A model generated the notes under the pieces. That model ran no database searches and was not told where the DNA came from. It saw nothing but the letters and a program-made list of their open reading frames with translations. A DNA stretch of 55,555 nucleotides, taken from NCBI RefSeq assembly GCF_000975135.1, contig NZ_BBRF01000001.1:142036-197590 (forward strand), given 5' to 3'. Of this stretch, positions 1-9,380 are shown piece after piece. Numbering within the stretch: position 1 is the stretch's first letter; each line of letters starts with the position of its first letter. Origin of the DNA: Demequina aurantiaca. GTDB lineage: Bacteria > Actinomycetota > Actinomycetes > Actinomycetales > Demequinaceae. The translations under genes and the position numbers were made by a program.

Positions 1-326
1 AAGTCCGTGAAGAAAGAGTTGGCGGTGTAATAGCCGGCCTCGCGGAAGTACTGCGCGAGCAGGCCCACCTCGTCCGGCGGGACCGCACGCGTGCGCATGT
101 GCATGGTGCCCACTGCACTGGGGTAGCACCCCGTCATGATGGCGGCGCGCGACGGAGCGCATACGGGTGCGGCAGCGAAGGCCTGGTCGAAACGCACGCC
201 CGATTGCGCGAGTGCGTCAAGGTTGGGCGTCACCGCCTCCTCTGCCCCGGGCCACACGCCGGCGTACGTACCCAGATGTGGGTTGATGTCGTGGGTCGAG
301 ATCCACAGAATGTTTGGTCGGGTCAT
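1..326 (-). CDS. Sulfatase, N-terminal part (3' end beyond window)
   Basis: The minus strand from 326 translates without a stop to the window edge and begins MTRPNILWISTHDINPHLG, the usual opening of alkaline-phosphatase-fold sulfatases. Residues 56-60 are CAPSR, the Cys-type sulfatase signature whose cysteine is oxidised to formylglycine. DALAQSGVRFDQAF before it and the YPSAVGTMHMR segment after it also fit the family. A strong ribosome site (AAGGAGG) lies just upstream of the ATG. There is no signal peptide, so the enzyme is probably cytoplasmic. It is divergent from TetR 1, with a shared putative operator between them. Substrate unknown; about 108 residues are visible. Confidence 0.88.
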   Translation of the reverse strand, partial: MTRPNILWISTHDINPHLGTYAGVWPGAEEAVTPNLDALAQSGVRFDQAFAAAPVCAPSRAAIMTGCYPSAVGTMHMRTRAVPPDEVGLLAQYFREAGYYTANSFFTD

Positions 327-403
327 CGTTGTCCTCCTTGACGACGAATAGGGCGCCTTTGATGCGCTATCACCTCACGATGCCACATCCAGCGTGCTAA
401 AGT

Positions 404-423
404 CTAGTGGTCACTCGGTTTTC
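404..423. promoter_or_regulatory. Putative TetR 1 operator, copy A
   Basis: This 20-bp site lies between the divergent sulfatase and TetR 1 genes. It matches the site at 6533-6552 at 18 of 20 positions (CTAGTGGTyACwCGGTTTTC), although the flanking DNA is unrelated. TetR regulators usually control themselves and a divergent neighbour, so assignment to TetR 1 is an inference from position and repetition. Confidence 0.55.
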
Positions 424-536
424 TTTTCGTGTCCTTTTCAGGACGCAAATCCAAGCGGACTCACGTGACGCAGTTAATATGGGCGACGACGCTCCCGTAC
501 GTTGCGCGTCGCTCTCGAATCTTAAGGAGATCAACC

Positions 537-1157
537 GTGACCAGCGACGCAGTTGTGCGCAAGACGCGCGGCCCCTACGCCAAGAGCAAGGCGACAAAAA
601 CTGCGATTCTCGATGCGGCGCTCGAGGTGTTTTCCGAGGGCGGGTTCCGTGCAGGGTCGCTGTCAGAGATCGCGTCGCGGGTCAACATGAGTGAGGCCGG
701 GCTGCTCCATCACTTCCCCAACAAGAGCGCGCTCCTGACGGCGGTTCTCGACCGGCGCGACGAGCACTCCAGGGAGGACCTGGAGATCGACCTCGACACA
801 CAATCTGGACGCGAGGTCCTTGGCGCCTTCACCAAGCTGATGCAGAACAACGCGGATGCGCCGGGCGTGGTCGCGCTCTTCACTACCCTGTCTGCCGAGG
901 CGACGTCGAGTGACCACCCCGCCCACGAGTACTTTGTGGACCGCTACGCGGACCTACGCAGGATTGCCGTCGAAGCGACCGTCAAGGCGGAGACCGAGGG
1001 CAGCCTGCGTCCGGGCGTGGATCCCAAGAGTTCGGCGATCCGCATCATCGCGTTGATGGACGGTCTTCAGATCCAATGGCTACTGGACCCCGGAAGTGTC
1101 GACATGGGCGAAGAGATTCGCCAGGCGGTTAACGACATCCTGGTTGATCCCATCTAG
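537..1157 (+). CDS. TetR/AcrR-family transcriptional regulator (TetR 1)
   Basis: A 206-residue TetR-type repressor. The N-terminal helix-turn-helix (about residues 20-65; AILDAALEVFSEGGF, then LSEIASRVNMSEAGLLHHF) is clear, followed by an all-helical ligand domain. I chose the GTG at 537 because AAGGAGA sits 6 bases upstream and a Thr-Ser-Asp opening follows; an ATG at 429 in frame has no good ribosome site and would add 36 basic residues spanning the promoter. It is clearly paralogous to the regulator at 14458-15063: both share a DHPAHEYF segment and an LRPGV/DGLQ-QWL C-terminal stretch. It likely controls the adjacent sulfatase, the importer at 1241-6470 and the esterase operon. The ligand is unknown. 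Confidence 0.9.
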   Translation: MTSDAVVRKTRGPYAKSKATKTAILDAALEVFSEGGFRAGSLSEIASRVNMSEAGLLHHFPNKSALLTAVLDRRDEHSREDLEIDLDTQSGREVLGAFTKLMQNNADAPGVVALFTTLSAEATSSDHPAHEYFVDRYADLRRIAVEATVKAETEGSLRPGVDPKSSAIRIIALMDGLQIQWLLDPGSVDMGEEIRQAVNDILVDPI

Positions 1158-1171
1158 CTCGAGACTGCATG

Positions 1172-1218
1172 CACATGCCTCGGGCCCGCAAGCGATGCTT
1201 GCGGGCCCGAGGCATGTG
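1172..1218. terminator. Bidirectional hairpin between TetR 1 and importer operon
   Basis: A near-perfect inverted repeat, about 22 bp stem with a 3-base loop (GAT at 1194-1196). It lies between two converging genes that end at 1157 and 1241. There is no long T tract, as is common for actinobacterial terminators. It can serve both strands. Confidence 0.75.
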
Positions 1219-1240
1219 TGATGACCCTTAACGCGGCATC

Positions 1241-2077
1241 CTACTTCGAGGCGTCGATCAGCGCCCGGCGGTCCTCGCGACGCACCTTCTGACGGCCTGG
1301 GTCCGCAACTGGGGACGCAAGCAGCAGACGCTTGGTGTAGTCGTGCGATGGGTCGCTCGTCACCTTGTCTCCGTCTCCATACTCGACAATCTCACCCTGG
1401 TACATGACGGCGACGCGGTGGCTGAGGTGACGCACCACCGTGAGGTCGTGTGAGACGAACAGGTAGGCGACACCCGTCTCCTCCTGAACCTCGCGGAACA
1501 GATCGAGCACGCGTGCCTGCGTGGACAGGTCGAGCGCCGAGACCGGCTCGTCGCACACAATCAGTTTGGGGTTGAGGGCCAAAGCACGTGCAATGGCGAT
1601 ACGCTGCCGTTGCCCACCACTGAACTCGCGCGGCAAGCGCCCGAGCGTATTGGACGGCATACCCACCTGATCCAGCAACTCCGTGACTCGGCGTGAAGCC
1701 TCCTTGGCGGAGATTTTCGCCACGCGCATCGGCTCGGTCAGCGTCTGCTCGATGGTCAGTGACGGATTCAGGGACGTATACGGGTCCTGAAACACCACCT
1801 GAATGTCCTTGGATAGCGCCCGACGTTCGCGAGGGCTCGCCTTGGAGATCTCCTTGCCCTCGAACCGAATGCTGCCCCCAGTAACCGGGGCCAATCCAAG
1901 GACCGCGCGGCCCAAAGTGGTCTTGCCGGACCCCGACTCCCCCACCAGGCCAACGGTCTCGCCGGGACGAACATCGATCGATACCTCACGTAGAGCTCGG
2001 AACGGCTTGTTGCCAATGCCCTTGATGGGGTAGTCGACGATGACGTTCTCCGCGACTAGTAGTGATTCGTTCGTCAT
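1241..2077 (-). CDS. Peptide/oligosaccharide-type ABC importer ATPase, OppF/DppF-like
   Basis: A 278-residue cytoplasmic ATPase with Walker A GESGSGKT (46-53), Q-loop at [10 protein letters not shown] (96-105), signature FSGGQRQ (152-158), Walker B LIVCDEP (172-178) and an H-loop in FVSHD. The C-terminal extension after about residue 235 ([11 protein letters not shown]) is typical of the Opp/Dpp family. It is the last gene of a four-gene minus-strand operon and follows the fused permease-ATPase gene by 2 bases, with GGAGG upstream of the ATG. It should pair with the ATPase half of that fusion to form the heterodimeric motor. It closely resembles the ATPase at 19555-20412. Confidence 0.92.
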   Translation of the reverse strand: MTNESLLVAENVIVDYPIKGIGNKPFRALREVSIDVRPGETVGLVGESGSGKTTLGRAVLGLAPVTGGSIRFEGKEISKASPRERRALSKDIQVVFQDPYTSLNPSLTIEQTLTEPMRVAKISAKEASRRVTELLDQVGMPSNTLGRLPREFSGGQRQRIAIARALALNPKLIVCDEPVSALDLSTQARVLDLFREVQEETGVAYLFVSHDLTVVRHLSHRVAVMYQGEIVEYGDGDKVTSDPSHDYTKRLLLASPVADPGRQKVRREDRRALIDASK

Positions 2078-2079
2078 TT

Positions 2080-3885
2080 CTACTTCCCTCCTGCAGCGGT
2101 GCCGGCTGGTGCAACATAGGCACCACGAGCGTGCTCCTCGTCCAAGATGGCCGAGAACAAGGACTTCGTGTACTCGTCACGAGGGTTGGCGAAGAGCGCG
2201 CCCACGGGCCCGGTCTCTACAATTCTGCCGTCCTGCATGACGGACACCCAGTCGCAGATGTCCGCGACCACTCCGAAGTTGTGCGTGACCAGGAGGATTC
2301 CCACGTTAAGCTCTCGCTGAAGAGACCGAAGCAAGTCGAGAATGTCAGCCTGCACGGTCACGTCGAGCGCCGTCGTAGGTTCGTCCGCGATGATCAGGTC
2401 GGCCTCACAAGAGATTGCGCCGGCGATCAGCACGCGCTGCGCCATTCCACCCGACACCTGGTGCGGATAGGACTTGAACGTGCGCTTGGGATCGGGAATC
2501 CCCACACGATCGAGTAGCTCGAGTGCACGCGCCTTTGCCGCCGCCTTGCTCATGCCCATCGCCTTGCGCATCGGTTCCACTAACTGGCTGCCAATGGTGA
2601 ACGACGGGTCGAGGTTGGACATCGGCTCCTGCGGTATGTAGGAGATGCGCGCGCCGCGGACCTTCCGCATTTCACTCTCACTCAGTGTTGCCAGGTTCTG
2701 ACCATCAAAGTGCACGGTGCCGGCGGCAATACGCCCGCCGTGCGGCAGCAGGCGCAGCACCGAGAATGCGGTCTGGGTCTTGCCCGAGCCGGACTCACCG
2801 ATGAGGCCGTGAATCTCGCCCTTCTTGACTGAAATGTCCACACCGCTGACGACCTGCTTCAGCGAACCGTCCGGCTGGTCGTAACCCACCACGAGCCCGT
2901 CAATGCGCAAGAGGTCCTCACGATCCGCATCGGCCGGCTGGTGGATAACCGTGGGCACATCGGATAGCACGATCTCAGCAGCCTTGGTGCCGGTTGCCGC
3001 CTTCTTGGGCGTTGCGGAGCGTTCCACCTCGTCACGAAGGGCATTTCCGAACAGCGCGAGGGCCATCGCGGTGATGCCAATGGTGAGCGCGGGCCACAGG
3101 ATTCCCTGCGGGTCCTGATAGAGCTTGGCGAACGCGTCACCGAGCATGCCACCCCACGTGGGAATTGAATTGTCCATCAGGCCCAGGAATCCAAGCCCAG
3201 CCTGCAGCGCAATTGCCACAATGAGCATGATGGTCATCTGGATGATGACGGGTGCGCGCACCACCGACAAGATGTGTCGAGAGATGATGCTGCGGTTGCG
3301 AACGCCGGATACGCGCGCCGCGTCGACGTAGAGTTCATTGCGCACCCCCATGACAGCTGCGTGGGTGAGCCGGTGGAATCCGGTCGACAGCAGCAAGCCG
3401 AAGATCGCCATCGTGTACCAGAGCGACGGGCCGATGACCGAACGTGCCGCGAGTAGCACAATGATGCCGGGGAGGGCCATCACGAGGCTGACCACCCAGG
3501 TGGAGAAGGACTCGAACCACTTGCCGAAGTATCCGGCAATGAGTCCGGACGTCACACCGATAATGGCCGCGAGTCCCATGGCAAGCAGCGCTCCCGCGAG
3601 CGAATACCTCGTCGCAAAAAGCAGCCGCGAGAATACGTCGCGTCCAGCACCATCGGTTCCCAGATAGTGTTCCGAGCTTGGCCCTTGCAAGATGGCCTGA
3701 AGGTCGGAGTTGTTGGGGTCGTAGGGGGCCAGGTACGACGCGAACACTGCACCCAGAATGATGATGAGGAGAGTTGCCGAGGTCACTACTGCCACGGGGT
3801 TGTGCAACAGGCGTCGCACCAAATGACTACCAGTGGACGGCTCCTTGGCCACTTCCTCTGGCTGGATGGGGGTTACCTCGCTCAT
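2080..3885 (-). CDS. Fused ABC permease-ATPase (DppC::DppD type)
   Basis: One 601-residue protein joins two importer parts normally encoded separately. Residues 1-290 are a DppC-like membrane subunit with about five or six transmembrane segments and the EAA loop around 184-212 ([11 protein letters not shown]). A hydrophilic linker (about 290-325) leads into a complete ATPase: Walker A GESGSGKT (363-370), signature VSGGMAQR (477-484), Walker B LIIADEP (497-503). The start overlaps the upstream permease stop by 4 bases (ATGA), so translation is probably coupled. Such fusions occur in actinobacterial peptide/opine/nickel-type importers. The gene at 17810-19558 is the same fusion. Confidence 0.92.
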   Translation of the reverse strand: MSEVTPIQPEEVAKEPSTGSHLVRRLLHNPVAVVTSATLLIIILGAVFASYLAPYDPNNSDLQAILQGPSSEHYLGTDGAGRDVFSRLLFATRYSLAGALLAMGLAAIIGVTSGLIAGYFGKWFESFSTWVVSLVMALPGIIVLLAARSVIGPSLWYTMAIFGLLLSTGFHRLTHAAVMGVRNELYVDAARVSGVRNRSIISRHILSVVRAPVIIQMTIMLIVAIALQAGLGFLGLMDNSIPTWGGMLGDAFAKLYQDPQGILWPALTIGITAMALALFGNALRDEVERSATPKKAATGTKAAEIVLSDVPTVIHQPADADREDLLRIDGLVVGYDQPDGSLKQVVSGVDISVKKGEIHGLIGESGSGKTQTAFSVLRLLPHGGRIAAGTVHFDGQNLATLSESEMRKVRGARISYIPQEPMSNLDPSFTIGSQLVEPMRKAMGMSKAAAKARALELLDRVGIPDPKRTFKSYPHQVSGGMAQRVLIAGAISCEADLIIADEPTTALDVTVQADILDLLRSLQRELNVGILLVTHNFGVVADICDWVSVMQDGRIVETGPVGALFANPRDEYTKSLFSAILDEEHARGAYVAPAGTAAGGK

Positions 3886-4823
3886 GACAGACGCACCTTA
3901 GGATTGACGAAGCCCAGCAGGAGGTCGATGGAGAGGTTAATCACCACGACCAGGGCGGCGGTAAAGACGACGATTCCCATCACGATGGGGAGGTCGCCTT
4001 GAGTAGTAGCAGTAACGGATATTTGGCCGATACCGGGGATGGCGAATACCTTCTCCACGATCACGGCACCTCCGAGTAGGCCAACAAACTGCAGGGCCAG
4101 AATTGCCAGCGCGGGGCCGGAGGCGTTGCGCAGGACGTGCTTGTACACCACACGGTTCTCCGAGATCCCGCGGCTGCGAAGCGTACGGACCCAGTCCTGA
4201 CGCATCGCATCCTTGACCGCACCGCGCACTTGCTGTGCGACCGCGGCCATGGCACCAATCGACAGCGCAATGATCGGCAGGGTCACACTCTTGAGCCATC
4301 CGGTAAAGGAGTCAGTGAAGTCTATGTAGCCAGTGGCGTTAAGCCATCCGAGCTCGATGGCGAATATTCGCACCAGGAAGATTGCGATGAGGAAGCCGGG
4401 AATGGCGAGTCCGAGGATCGACACCACCTGCAGCGTGCGGTCGCGCCAGCCACCGTACCGGGCGGCGGACACACCGAGGATCGTCGCGACAATCGCGGTG
4501 AGAATTACAGTACCGATCACGATCGATAGCGTGACACCCATGCGAGAAGTGATCGCTTCGGTCACGGGCTGATTGGTGAACCAAGAAGCACCAAGGTCTC
4601 CGTGGATGGCATTGCTCAGCCATTCGCCATAGCGCGAGAAAACAGGCTCATTGAGGCCCAGCTGCTCGGCCTTCAGGTCAACGGTTTCTTGCGACGCACT
4701 GGCACCGAGAATCTGCCTGGCGATGTCGCCGGCGCCCCAGTAGAGCAAGAAGAAGGCGATGGTGGCGACCGCGAAGAGCAACACCACTCCGTTGAGCAGT
4801 CGCGTGATGATGAATCGAATCAT
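3882..4823 (-). CDS. ABC importer permease, DppB/OppB type
   Basis: A 313-residue integral membrane protein beginning MIRFIITRLLNGVVLLF, the typical DppB opening with a first transmembrane helix at about 8-28. The long periplasmic-side stretch after it, the EAA loop (WVRTLRSRGISENRVVYKH) and the C-terminal VNPKVRLS all fit the family. An in-frame upstream codon at 4889 would add 22 residues encoded by the intergenic hairpin; GAGGA before the ATG at 4823 supports the shorter form. It partners the permease half of the gene downstream and is predicted to import the ligand of the lipoprotein at 4896-6470. Confidence 0.92.
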   Translation of the reverse strand: MIRFIITRLLNGVVLLFAVATIAFFLLYWGAGDIARQILGASASQETVDLKAEQLGLNEPVFSRYGEWLSNAIHGDLGASWFTNQPVTEAITSRMGVTLSIVIGTVILTAIVATILGVSAARYGGWRDRTLQVVSILGLAIPGFLIAIFLVRIFAIELGWLNATGYIDFTDSFTGWLKSVTLPIIALSIGAMAAVAQQVRGAVKDAMRQDWVRTLRSRGISENRVVYKHVLRNASGPALAILALQFVGLLGGAVIVEKVFAIPGIGQISVTATTQGDLPIVMGIVVFTAALVVVINLSIDLLLGFVNPKVRLS

Positions 4824-4855
4824 GTAGATGTCCTCAATTGATAAGGCCACGAGGG

Positions 4856-4889
4856 GTGGTGCGCCGACCCGTGTGGGCCGGCGCACCAC
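4856..4889 (-). terminator. Intercistronic hairpin after solute-binding protein gene
   Basis: An 11-bp perfect inverted repeat (4856-4866 with 4879-4889) lies in the 72-bp gap between the binding-protein stop and the permease start. It probably acts as a partial terminator or mRNA stabiliser, so that binding protein is made in excess of membrane subunits. A similar hairpin occupies the same place in the paralogous operon (16769-16801). Confidence 0.6.
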
Positions 4890-4895
4890 ACTTCT

Positions 4896-6470
4896 CTAGT
4901 TAGTGGGCTTGATGGTCCACAGGTACGGGTACGCGTTCACGACCTGGAACTGCGCGTCAGTGTTCGCATCGGTCACGAACGTCGACTGGTTGCGGTACAA
5001 CGGGGCGTTCCACGCCTGGTCCACCAGGTAGGCGTTGAGCTCCTTACCAGCGGCCTCGGCCTCCTCAGGAGTGCCCGTCTGAAGGACCCCGGCCAGCTCT
5101 TCGACCTTGGGGTCCTCGATGTTGAACGGGTTCCACGCCGCAGCCGCGACGATCTGGAACTGCGCAATCTGCCAGTCGCTGGGGTCCTGCTGCAACTGCA
5201 TGAACGCGGCAGAGTACTTCTGCCCAAGGATGCCGGAGATGTAATCCGTCACCGCGATCTCATCGAGCTCCACGGTGATCCCAATCTCCCCCAGCTGCTG
5301 CTCAACGATCGGGAAAATCGTGGCCCCAAACGCCGGCGTGTAGGGGATCGTGAGGTCGAAGCCGTCAGCGTAGCCAGCGTCGGCCATGAGCTGCTTGGCC
5401 TTCTCCACGTCATAGGTATAGGTCGCGTCCAGCGACTCGTCGAAGCTGGTCGAGAACGTGGGGAAAATCTGCTCCGTCACAGTTCCGTACCCGGCGGCAG
5501 CGGCCTGCAATAGCCCGTCACGGTCCAACGCGTAGTTGATCGCCTGGCGAACGCGAACGTCGCCGAGCGCCGGAGTCAGGGCCCCGTCGCGGTCCGTAAG
5601 GAGCAATCCCGCCCAGTTGAGCTCACCCGAGACGATGTCCCAGCCTGCGCCCTCGATCTGAGGGATGGTGGTGTTGTCCGCCAACTTCGCACCGTTGATC
5701 TGGCCGGACTGAATCGCGTTCAGCATTGCTGTCGCGTCGCTAAAGACCTTCATTACGATCTTCTCGTAATACTGATCCTCGGGCTTCCAGTAGTCGGCCT
5801 TAACGTCGAAGACGTAACTATCTCCAACTACGGACTCCTCGGCATTAAACGTGTACGGGCCGGACCCGACGGGGTTCGTTGCTATGTCGGCACTGTCAAA
5901 CGCCGCGGGACTCTCGACCATTCCGGCATTCTGAGTCAGCATGGTGGTAAGAGCCGGGTCGGGAGCAGAGAGCGTGATCTGCAGGGTCTGCGCGTCTACC
6001 GCAGTCGCATCCTCGACAAAGCGGAGGGATGACGCCTGGGGTGACGTACCGCCCTGGAACCGCAGAATGCTTTGAGCGGCGGCATCGGCGTCTACGGGAT
6101 TGCCATCGGTGAACACCACGTCATCGCGGAGCGTCATCGTGAGAACGGTGTTGGTGTCGTCCCACGACCAGTCGGTGGCAAGTCCAGCGACGATAGTTCC
6201 GTCCGGATCGGCGCGAAGGATGGTGTCGTAGACGGCCTGCATGTAGGGCGACTCGTTAGCCCACGCCGCATTCGCCGCCTCGAAGGTGGTGACAGGAACC
6301 AGAGTTCCCAGGGTCAGGGTGCCTTCGGGGGCAGCCATGGCCCCGTCAGACGTGGCTGCCCCGGTAGTGGGAGCGGTGGTCTCCTCGGAATCCGAGCCGC
6401 TGCAGCCGGCAAGAGTGATTGCCGCGGCAGCAATAGTGGCGACGATAGCCGCACGCTTTCTTGTGAACAT
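4896..6470 (-). CDS. Family 5 solute-binding lipoprotein of ABC importer 1
   Basis: A 524-residue extracytoplasmic lipoprotein. The N-terminus is a lipoprotein signal (MFTRKRAAIVATIAAAAIT) ending in lipobox LAGC, followed by a Ser/Thr/Asp-rich linker. The mature part has SBP_bac_5 hallmarks: LATDWSWDDTNTVLTMTLRDDV, FTDGNPVDADAAAQS, VGSGPYTF and VRQAINYALDRDGLL. Of two adjacent ATGs (6473 and 6470) the second has better spacing from GGAGG. This family binds peptides, nickel, opines and also oligosaccharides or glycosides; here the neighbours (sulfatase, esterase, rhamnose genes) favour a decorated glycoside, but that is inference. First gene of the four-gene importer operon. Confidence 0.9.
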   Translation of the reverse strand: MFTRKRAAIVATIAAAAITLAGCSGSDSEETTAPTTGAATSDGAMAAPEGTLTLGTLVPVTTFEAANAAWANESPYMQAVYDTILRADPDGTIVAGLATDWSWDDTNTVLTMTLRDDVVFTDGNPVDADAAAQSILRFQGGTSPQASSLRFVEDATAVDAQTLQITLSAPDPALTTMLTQNAGMVESPAAFDSADIATNPVGSGPYTFNAEESVVGDSYVFDVKADYWKPEDQYYEKIVMKVFSDATAMLNAIQSGQINGAKLADNTTIPQIEGAGWDIVSGELNWAGLLLTDRDGALTPALGDVRVRQAINYALDRDGLLQAAAAGYGTVTEQIFPTFSTSFDESLDATYTYDVEKAKQLMADAGYADGFDLTIPYTPAFGATIFPIVEQQLGEIGITVELDEIAVTDYISGILGQKYSAAFMQLQQDPSDWQIAQFQIVAAAAWNPFNIEDPKVEELAGVLQTGTPEEAEAAGKELNAYLVDQAWNAPLYRNQSTFVTDANTDAQFQVVNAYPYLWTIKPTN

Positions 6471-6532
6471 CATTGTCCTCCAGTGTGAGTTGCCCTCCGT
6501 TGGGCTACTTCTCGATGACCGTAACACAAAAA

Positions 6533-6552
6533 CTAGTGGTTACACGGTTTTC
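6533..6552. promoter_or_regulatory. Putative TetR 1 operator, copy B
   Basis: This is the second copy of the 20-bp site at 404-423, here in the 196-bp divergent gap between the binding-protein gene (minus) and the esterase operon (plus). A CATAAT-like -10 box for the plus strand starts at 6557, so a bound repressor would block that promoter. The site is AT-rich at both ends and imperfectly symmetric. Confidence 0.55.
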
Positions 6553-6666
6553 GTTGCATAATTGAAATGTTCGCCTTGTGCAACTGGTCGTCGTGGCTCG
6601 ATACTCCCACACAACCAGACTTAAATCGGCGCTCGGAATAAATATCTCAAAGAAGAGGAGACCACC

Positions 6667-8205
6667 GTGTCAACCAGGATCATCGTCAACACACCCAGCG
6701 GACAAATGTGCGGCATTGAAGCGACGACGACCTCAGGTGGCGCCATCGCATACCTAGGCGTCCCCTTTGCGACAGCCGAGCGGTTCAAGGCGCCACAGGT
6801 CATTACCAGCATGGACGGCGTATTCGACGCATCTCAGTTTGGACCGGCCGCACCGCAGGCTCGCAATCCAATGCTTGACGCGATGGGAGCCCCACAGCTC
6901 GAGACGGACGAGGCGGGGTGCCTCAATCTCAACGTATGGACGCCCGCGAGGGACGAGGCCCGCCGCCCCGTGGTGGTATGGGTTCACGGGGGCGCCTACG
7001 TTTCTGGCAGCAATTCTTCCGGTTTCAGCAACGGTGCCGAGCTCGCTGCCGCTCTTGACGTTGTCGTGGTTGCCATCAACTACCGGCTGGGACCGCTCGG
7101 CTTTCTTGCTCTCGATCACCTGCTGGGCGAGGAGTACGCGGACTCAGCAAACCTTGCGCTCCTGGATCAGTTGGCAGCACTCGAATGGGTGCAGGCAAAC
7201 ATCGGCTCGTTCGGAGGCGACCCAGCCCATGTCACCCTGGGCGGCCAATCCGCGGGAGGGGCAGCCGTCGCGACGGTTGTCGGCTCACCCCTGTCAGAGG
7301 GCAAGATCCGCCGTGCAATTGTGTCGAGCGGTACAGCCGAGCGTGCCCGCACCCTCGAACAGTCCCAGCAGATCACCTCAGAATTCCTCGCTGCGGCCAA
7401 CTTCCACGAGAACGAAGCGGATCGACTCCTCACGCTGGACATTGACGCCATCATCGCCGCGATGTCCGTCGTCGTAGCCGACCACGGAGCACGCGTGGTC
7501 GGGCTACCGATGCCATTCCAGCCGACGTACGGCACGCCCGCATTGCCAAAGCTCCCGCTTGACGCCATACGCGAGGGAAACAATGCCGACATTGACCTCC
7601 TCACCGGCACTGCGCTCAACGAGGGGTCCATGTTTGCAGTGCCCATGCCCGGCACCCCTCCCCACACGGCCAGTGCCCGCGACCGTGCAAACCGCGTGTT
7701 GAGCGAGGATATCGGCGCGGACCTAGCTCCCGCCTACGAGGATGCGCTCAGACGCGAGCTAGGTCACGACCCAGAGGACGCGGAAATGCTCGAAGCCGCA
7801 CTGTCGGATCGCATGTACCGTCAGCCCACCAATCGTCTGCTCGAGGCCCGCGCTGAGGCGAACGGCCGTACGTTTGCCTACCTCTTTCAATGGAAGAGCC
7901 CTGCAATGGGAGGCGCCATGGGCGCATTTCACACCCTCGACATTCCGTTCGTGTTCCGTCAACTCACCAATCCCGAGGCGAAGATGATGGTGGGATCTGA
8001 GCCTCCTACACGCCTGTCCGACGCAATGTCGGAGGCATGGGTCGCCTTCATGCGCGACGGCTCGCCCGCTAGCGCATCTCTACCCGACTGGCCGGAGTTC
8101 ACCCTCAATCGCCGTCAGACGATGATGCTCGACGAGACACCAGCGATGACTGCTGATCCGCGCGGCGAACTGCGCGCTATCTGGGCCGAGGGATCAACCT
8201 CATGA
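6667..8205 (+). CDS. Type B carboxylesterase / lipase
   Basis: A 512-residue alpha/beta-hydrolase of the COesterase family. The oxyanion HGGA is at 108-111. The nucleophile elbow is GQSAG at 193-197 (Ser195; most relatives have GESAG). The acid is probably Glu319 in NEGSMF and the base His422 in FHTLDIPFVF. DEAGCLNLNVWTP matches the family's usual N-terminal motif. It starts at GTG with GAGGAG upstream and has no signal peptide, so it should hydrolyse an imported ester in the cytoplasm. It is the first gene of a three-gene operon with an acyl-CoA transferase and a carboxyltransferase, which suggests that the freed acid is activated to a CoA thioester. Exact substrate unknown. Confidence 0.9.
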   Translation: MSTRIIVNTPSGQMCGIEATTTSGGAIAYLGVPFATAERFKAPQVITSMDGVFDASQFGPAAPQARNPMLDAMGAPQLETDEAGCLNLNVWTPARDEARRPVVVWVHGGAYVSGSNSSGFSNGAELAAALDVVVVAINYRLGPLGFLALDHLLGEEYADSANLALLDQLAALEWVQANIGSFGGDPAHVTLGGQSAGGAAVATVVGSPLSEGKIRRAIVSSGTAERARTLEQSQQITSEFLAAANFHENEADRLLTLDIDAIIAAMSVVVADHGARVVGLPMPFQPTYGTPALPKLPLDAIREGNNADIDLLTGTALNEGSMFAVPMPGTPPHTASARDRANRVLSEDIGADLAPAYEDALRRELGHDPEDAEMLEAALSDRMYRQPTNRLLEARAEANGRTFAYLFQWKSPAMGGAMGAFHTLDIPFVFRQLTNPEAKMMVGSEPPTRLSDAMSEAWVAFMRDGSPASASLPDWPEFTLNRRQTMMLDETPAMTADPRGELRAIWAEGSTS

Positions 8206-9377
8206 GCGCGGGGCCGCTGTCCGACCTGTTCGTCATCGACCTGACGCGAGCCCTCGCCGGCCCCCACGCGGGAATGATGCTGGGCGATCTGGGCGCACGG
8301 GTGATCAAGATTGAGGCTCCCGGCGGCGGCGACCAGACGCGTGATTGGGGGCCGCCCTTCGTGGGCGAGAAAGACGCGGAGGAATCCACGTACTTCCTCG
8401 GTTGCAACCGAAACAAAGAATCCATCACGTTGGACCTCAAGGCGGAGACGGATGTCGCAGTCTTGAGTTCGATGCTCGAGCAGGCGGATGTGCTACTCGA
8501 GAACTTCCTGCCCGGCACGCTGGAGCGCCTGGGGTTCACAGACGAACGCCTCACAGAACTCAACCCGCGCCTCGTGACGATGTCCATCTCCGGCTTTGGC
8601 CATGACGGTCCCGAGGGCGGCCGTGCGGGCTACGACCAGATCGCGCAGGGCGAGGCCGGCCTCATGTCCCTCACGGGTTCGGCGCCGGACGACCCTCAGC
8701 GAGTCGGCGTGCCCATCGGCGACCTGCTAGCGGGCATGTACGGTGCCTTTGGGGTACTAGCGAGTCTGCTCGAGCGTGTCCGCACTGGGCAGGGCGGGCG
8801 CGTCCGCACGTCACTGCTGGCCTCGATCGTCGGAGTACACGCGTTCCAAGGCAGCGCCTGGACCGTCGCGGGCAAGGTGGGAGCCGCGGCCGGCAATCAT
8901 CACCCCTCCATTGCTCCTTATGGTCTCTTCAAGTGCCGCGACGGCGCGATCCAGATCGCAGTTGGGTCGCCGCGCCTGTGGGAGAAGTTCTGCGCAGCGT
9001 TCGGCATGGATGCGGCCGATGCGCGGTTCGCCGACAACGCGGCTCGCGTTGACAATCGGGACGTCCTGATCGAGAAGATCGAGGCAGTCTTCGCCGAACG
9101 CGACGCTGCGGAGCTACTCGCCGCTCTCGACGCCGCGGGTATCCCTGCAGGAAAGGTGCGCTCGCTCGACGAGGTCTACGAGTGGGATCAGACCCGCTCC
9201 CAAGGTCTCATCATCTCAACCGATCACTCGACGCTTGGGCCCATTGACTTGCCCGGGCCGCCGCTCAGGTTCTTCGACGGCACTGGCACGGAGACCACCA
9301 ACATCACACACCTCGCTCCCCCGCTACTCAATGAGCATGGCGAGGCGCTCCGTCACGAGTTTGCGAAGGAGAACTAG
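8202..9377 (+). CDS. Class III (CaiB/BaiF, formyl-CoA-transferase family) CoA-transferase
   Basis: A 391-residue enzyme that would move CoA from a donor thioester to a carboxylic acid. The N-terminal LSDLFVIDLTRALAGPHAGM and LGARVIKIEAPGGGDQTRDWG stretches are diagnostic, and Asp145 in AGYDQIAQGEAGLMS occupies the catalytic aspartate position of formyl-CoA transferase. Its ATG overlaps the esterase stop (ATGA), so the two are translationally coupled. Family substrates include oxalate, carnitine, malate, itaconate and others; the acid used here cannot be read from sequence. The context points to the acid released by the esterase. Confidence 0.92.
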   Translation: MSAGPLSDLFVIDLTRALAGPHAGMMLGDLGARVIKIEAPGGGDQTRDWGPPFVGEKDAEESTYFLGCNRNKESITLDLKAETDVAVLSSMLEQADVLLENFLPGTLERLGFTDERLTELNPRLVTMSISGFGHDGPEGGRAGYDQIAQGEAGLMSLTGSAPDDPQRVGVPIGDLLAGMYGAFGVLASLLERVRTGQGGRVRTSLLASIVGVHAFQGSAWTVAGKVGAAAGNHHPSIAPYGLFKCRDGAIQIAVGSPRLWEKFCAAFGMDAADARFADNAARVDNRDVLIEKIEAVFAERDAAELLAALDAAGIPAGKVRSLDEVYEWDQTRSQGLIISTDHSTLGPIDLPGPPLRFFDGTGTETTNITHLAPPLLNEHGEALRHEFAKEN

Positions 9378-9380
9378 GCG

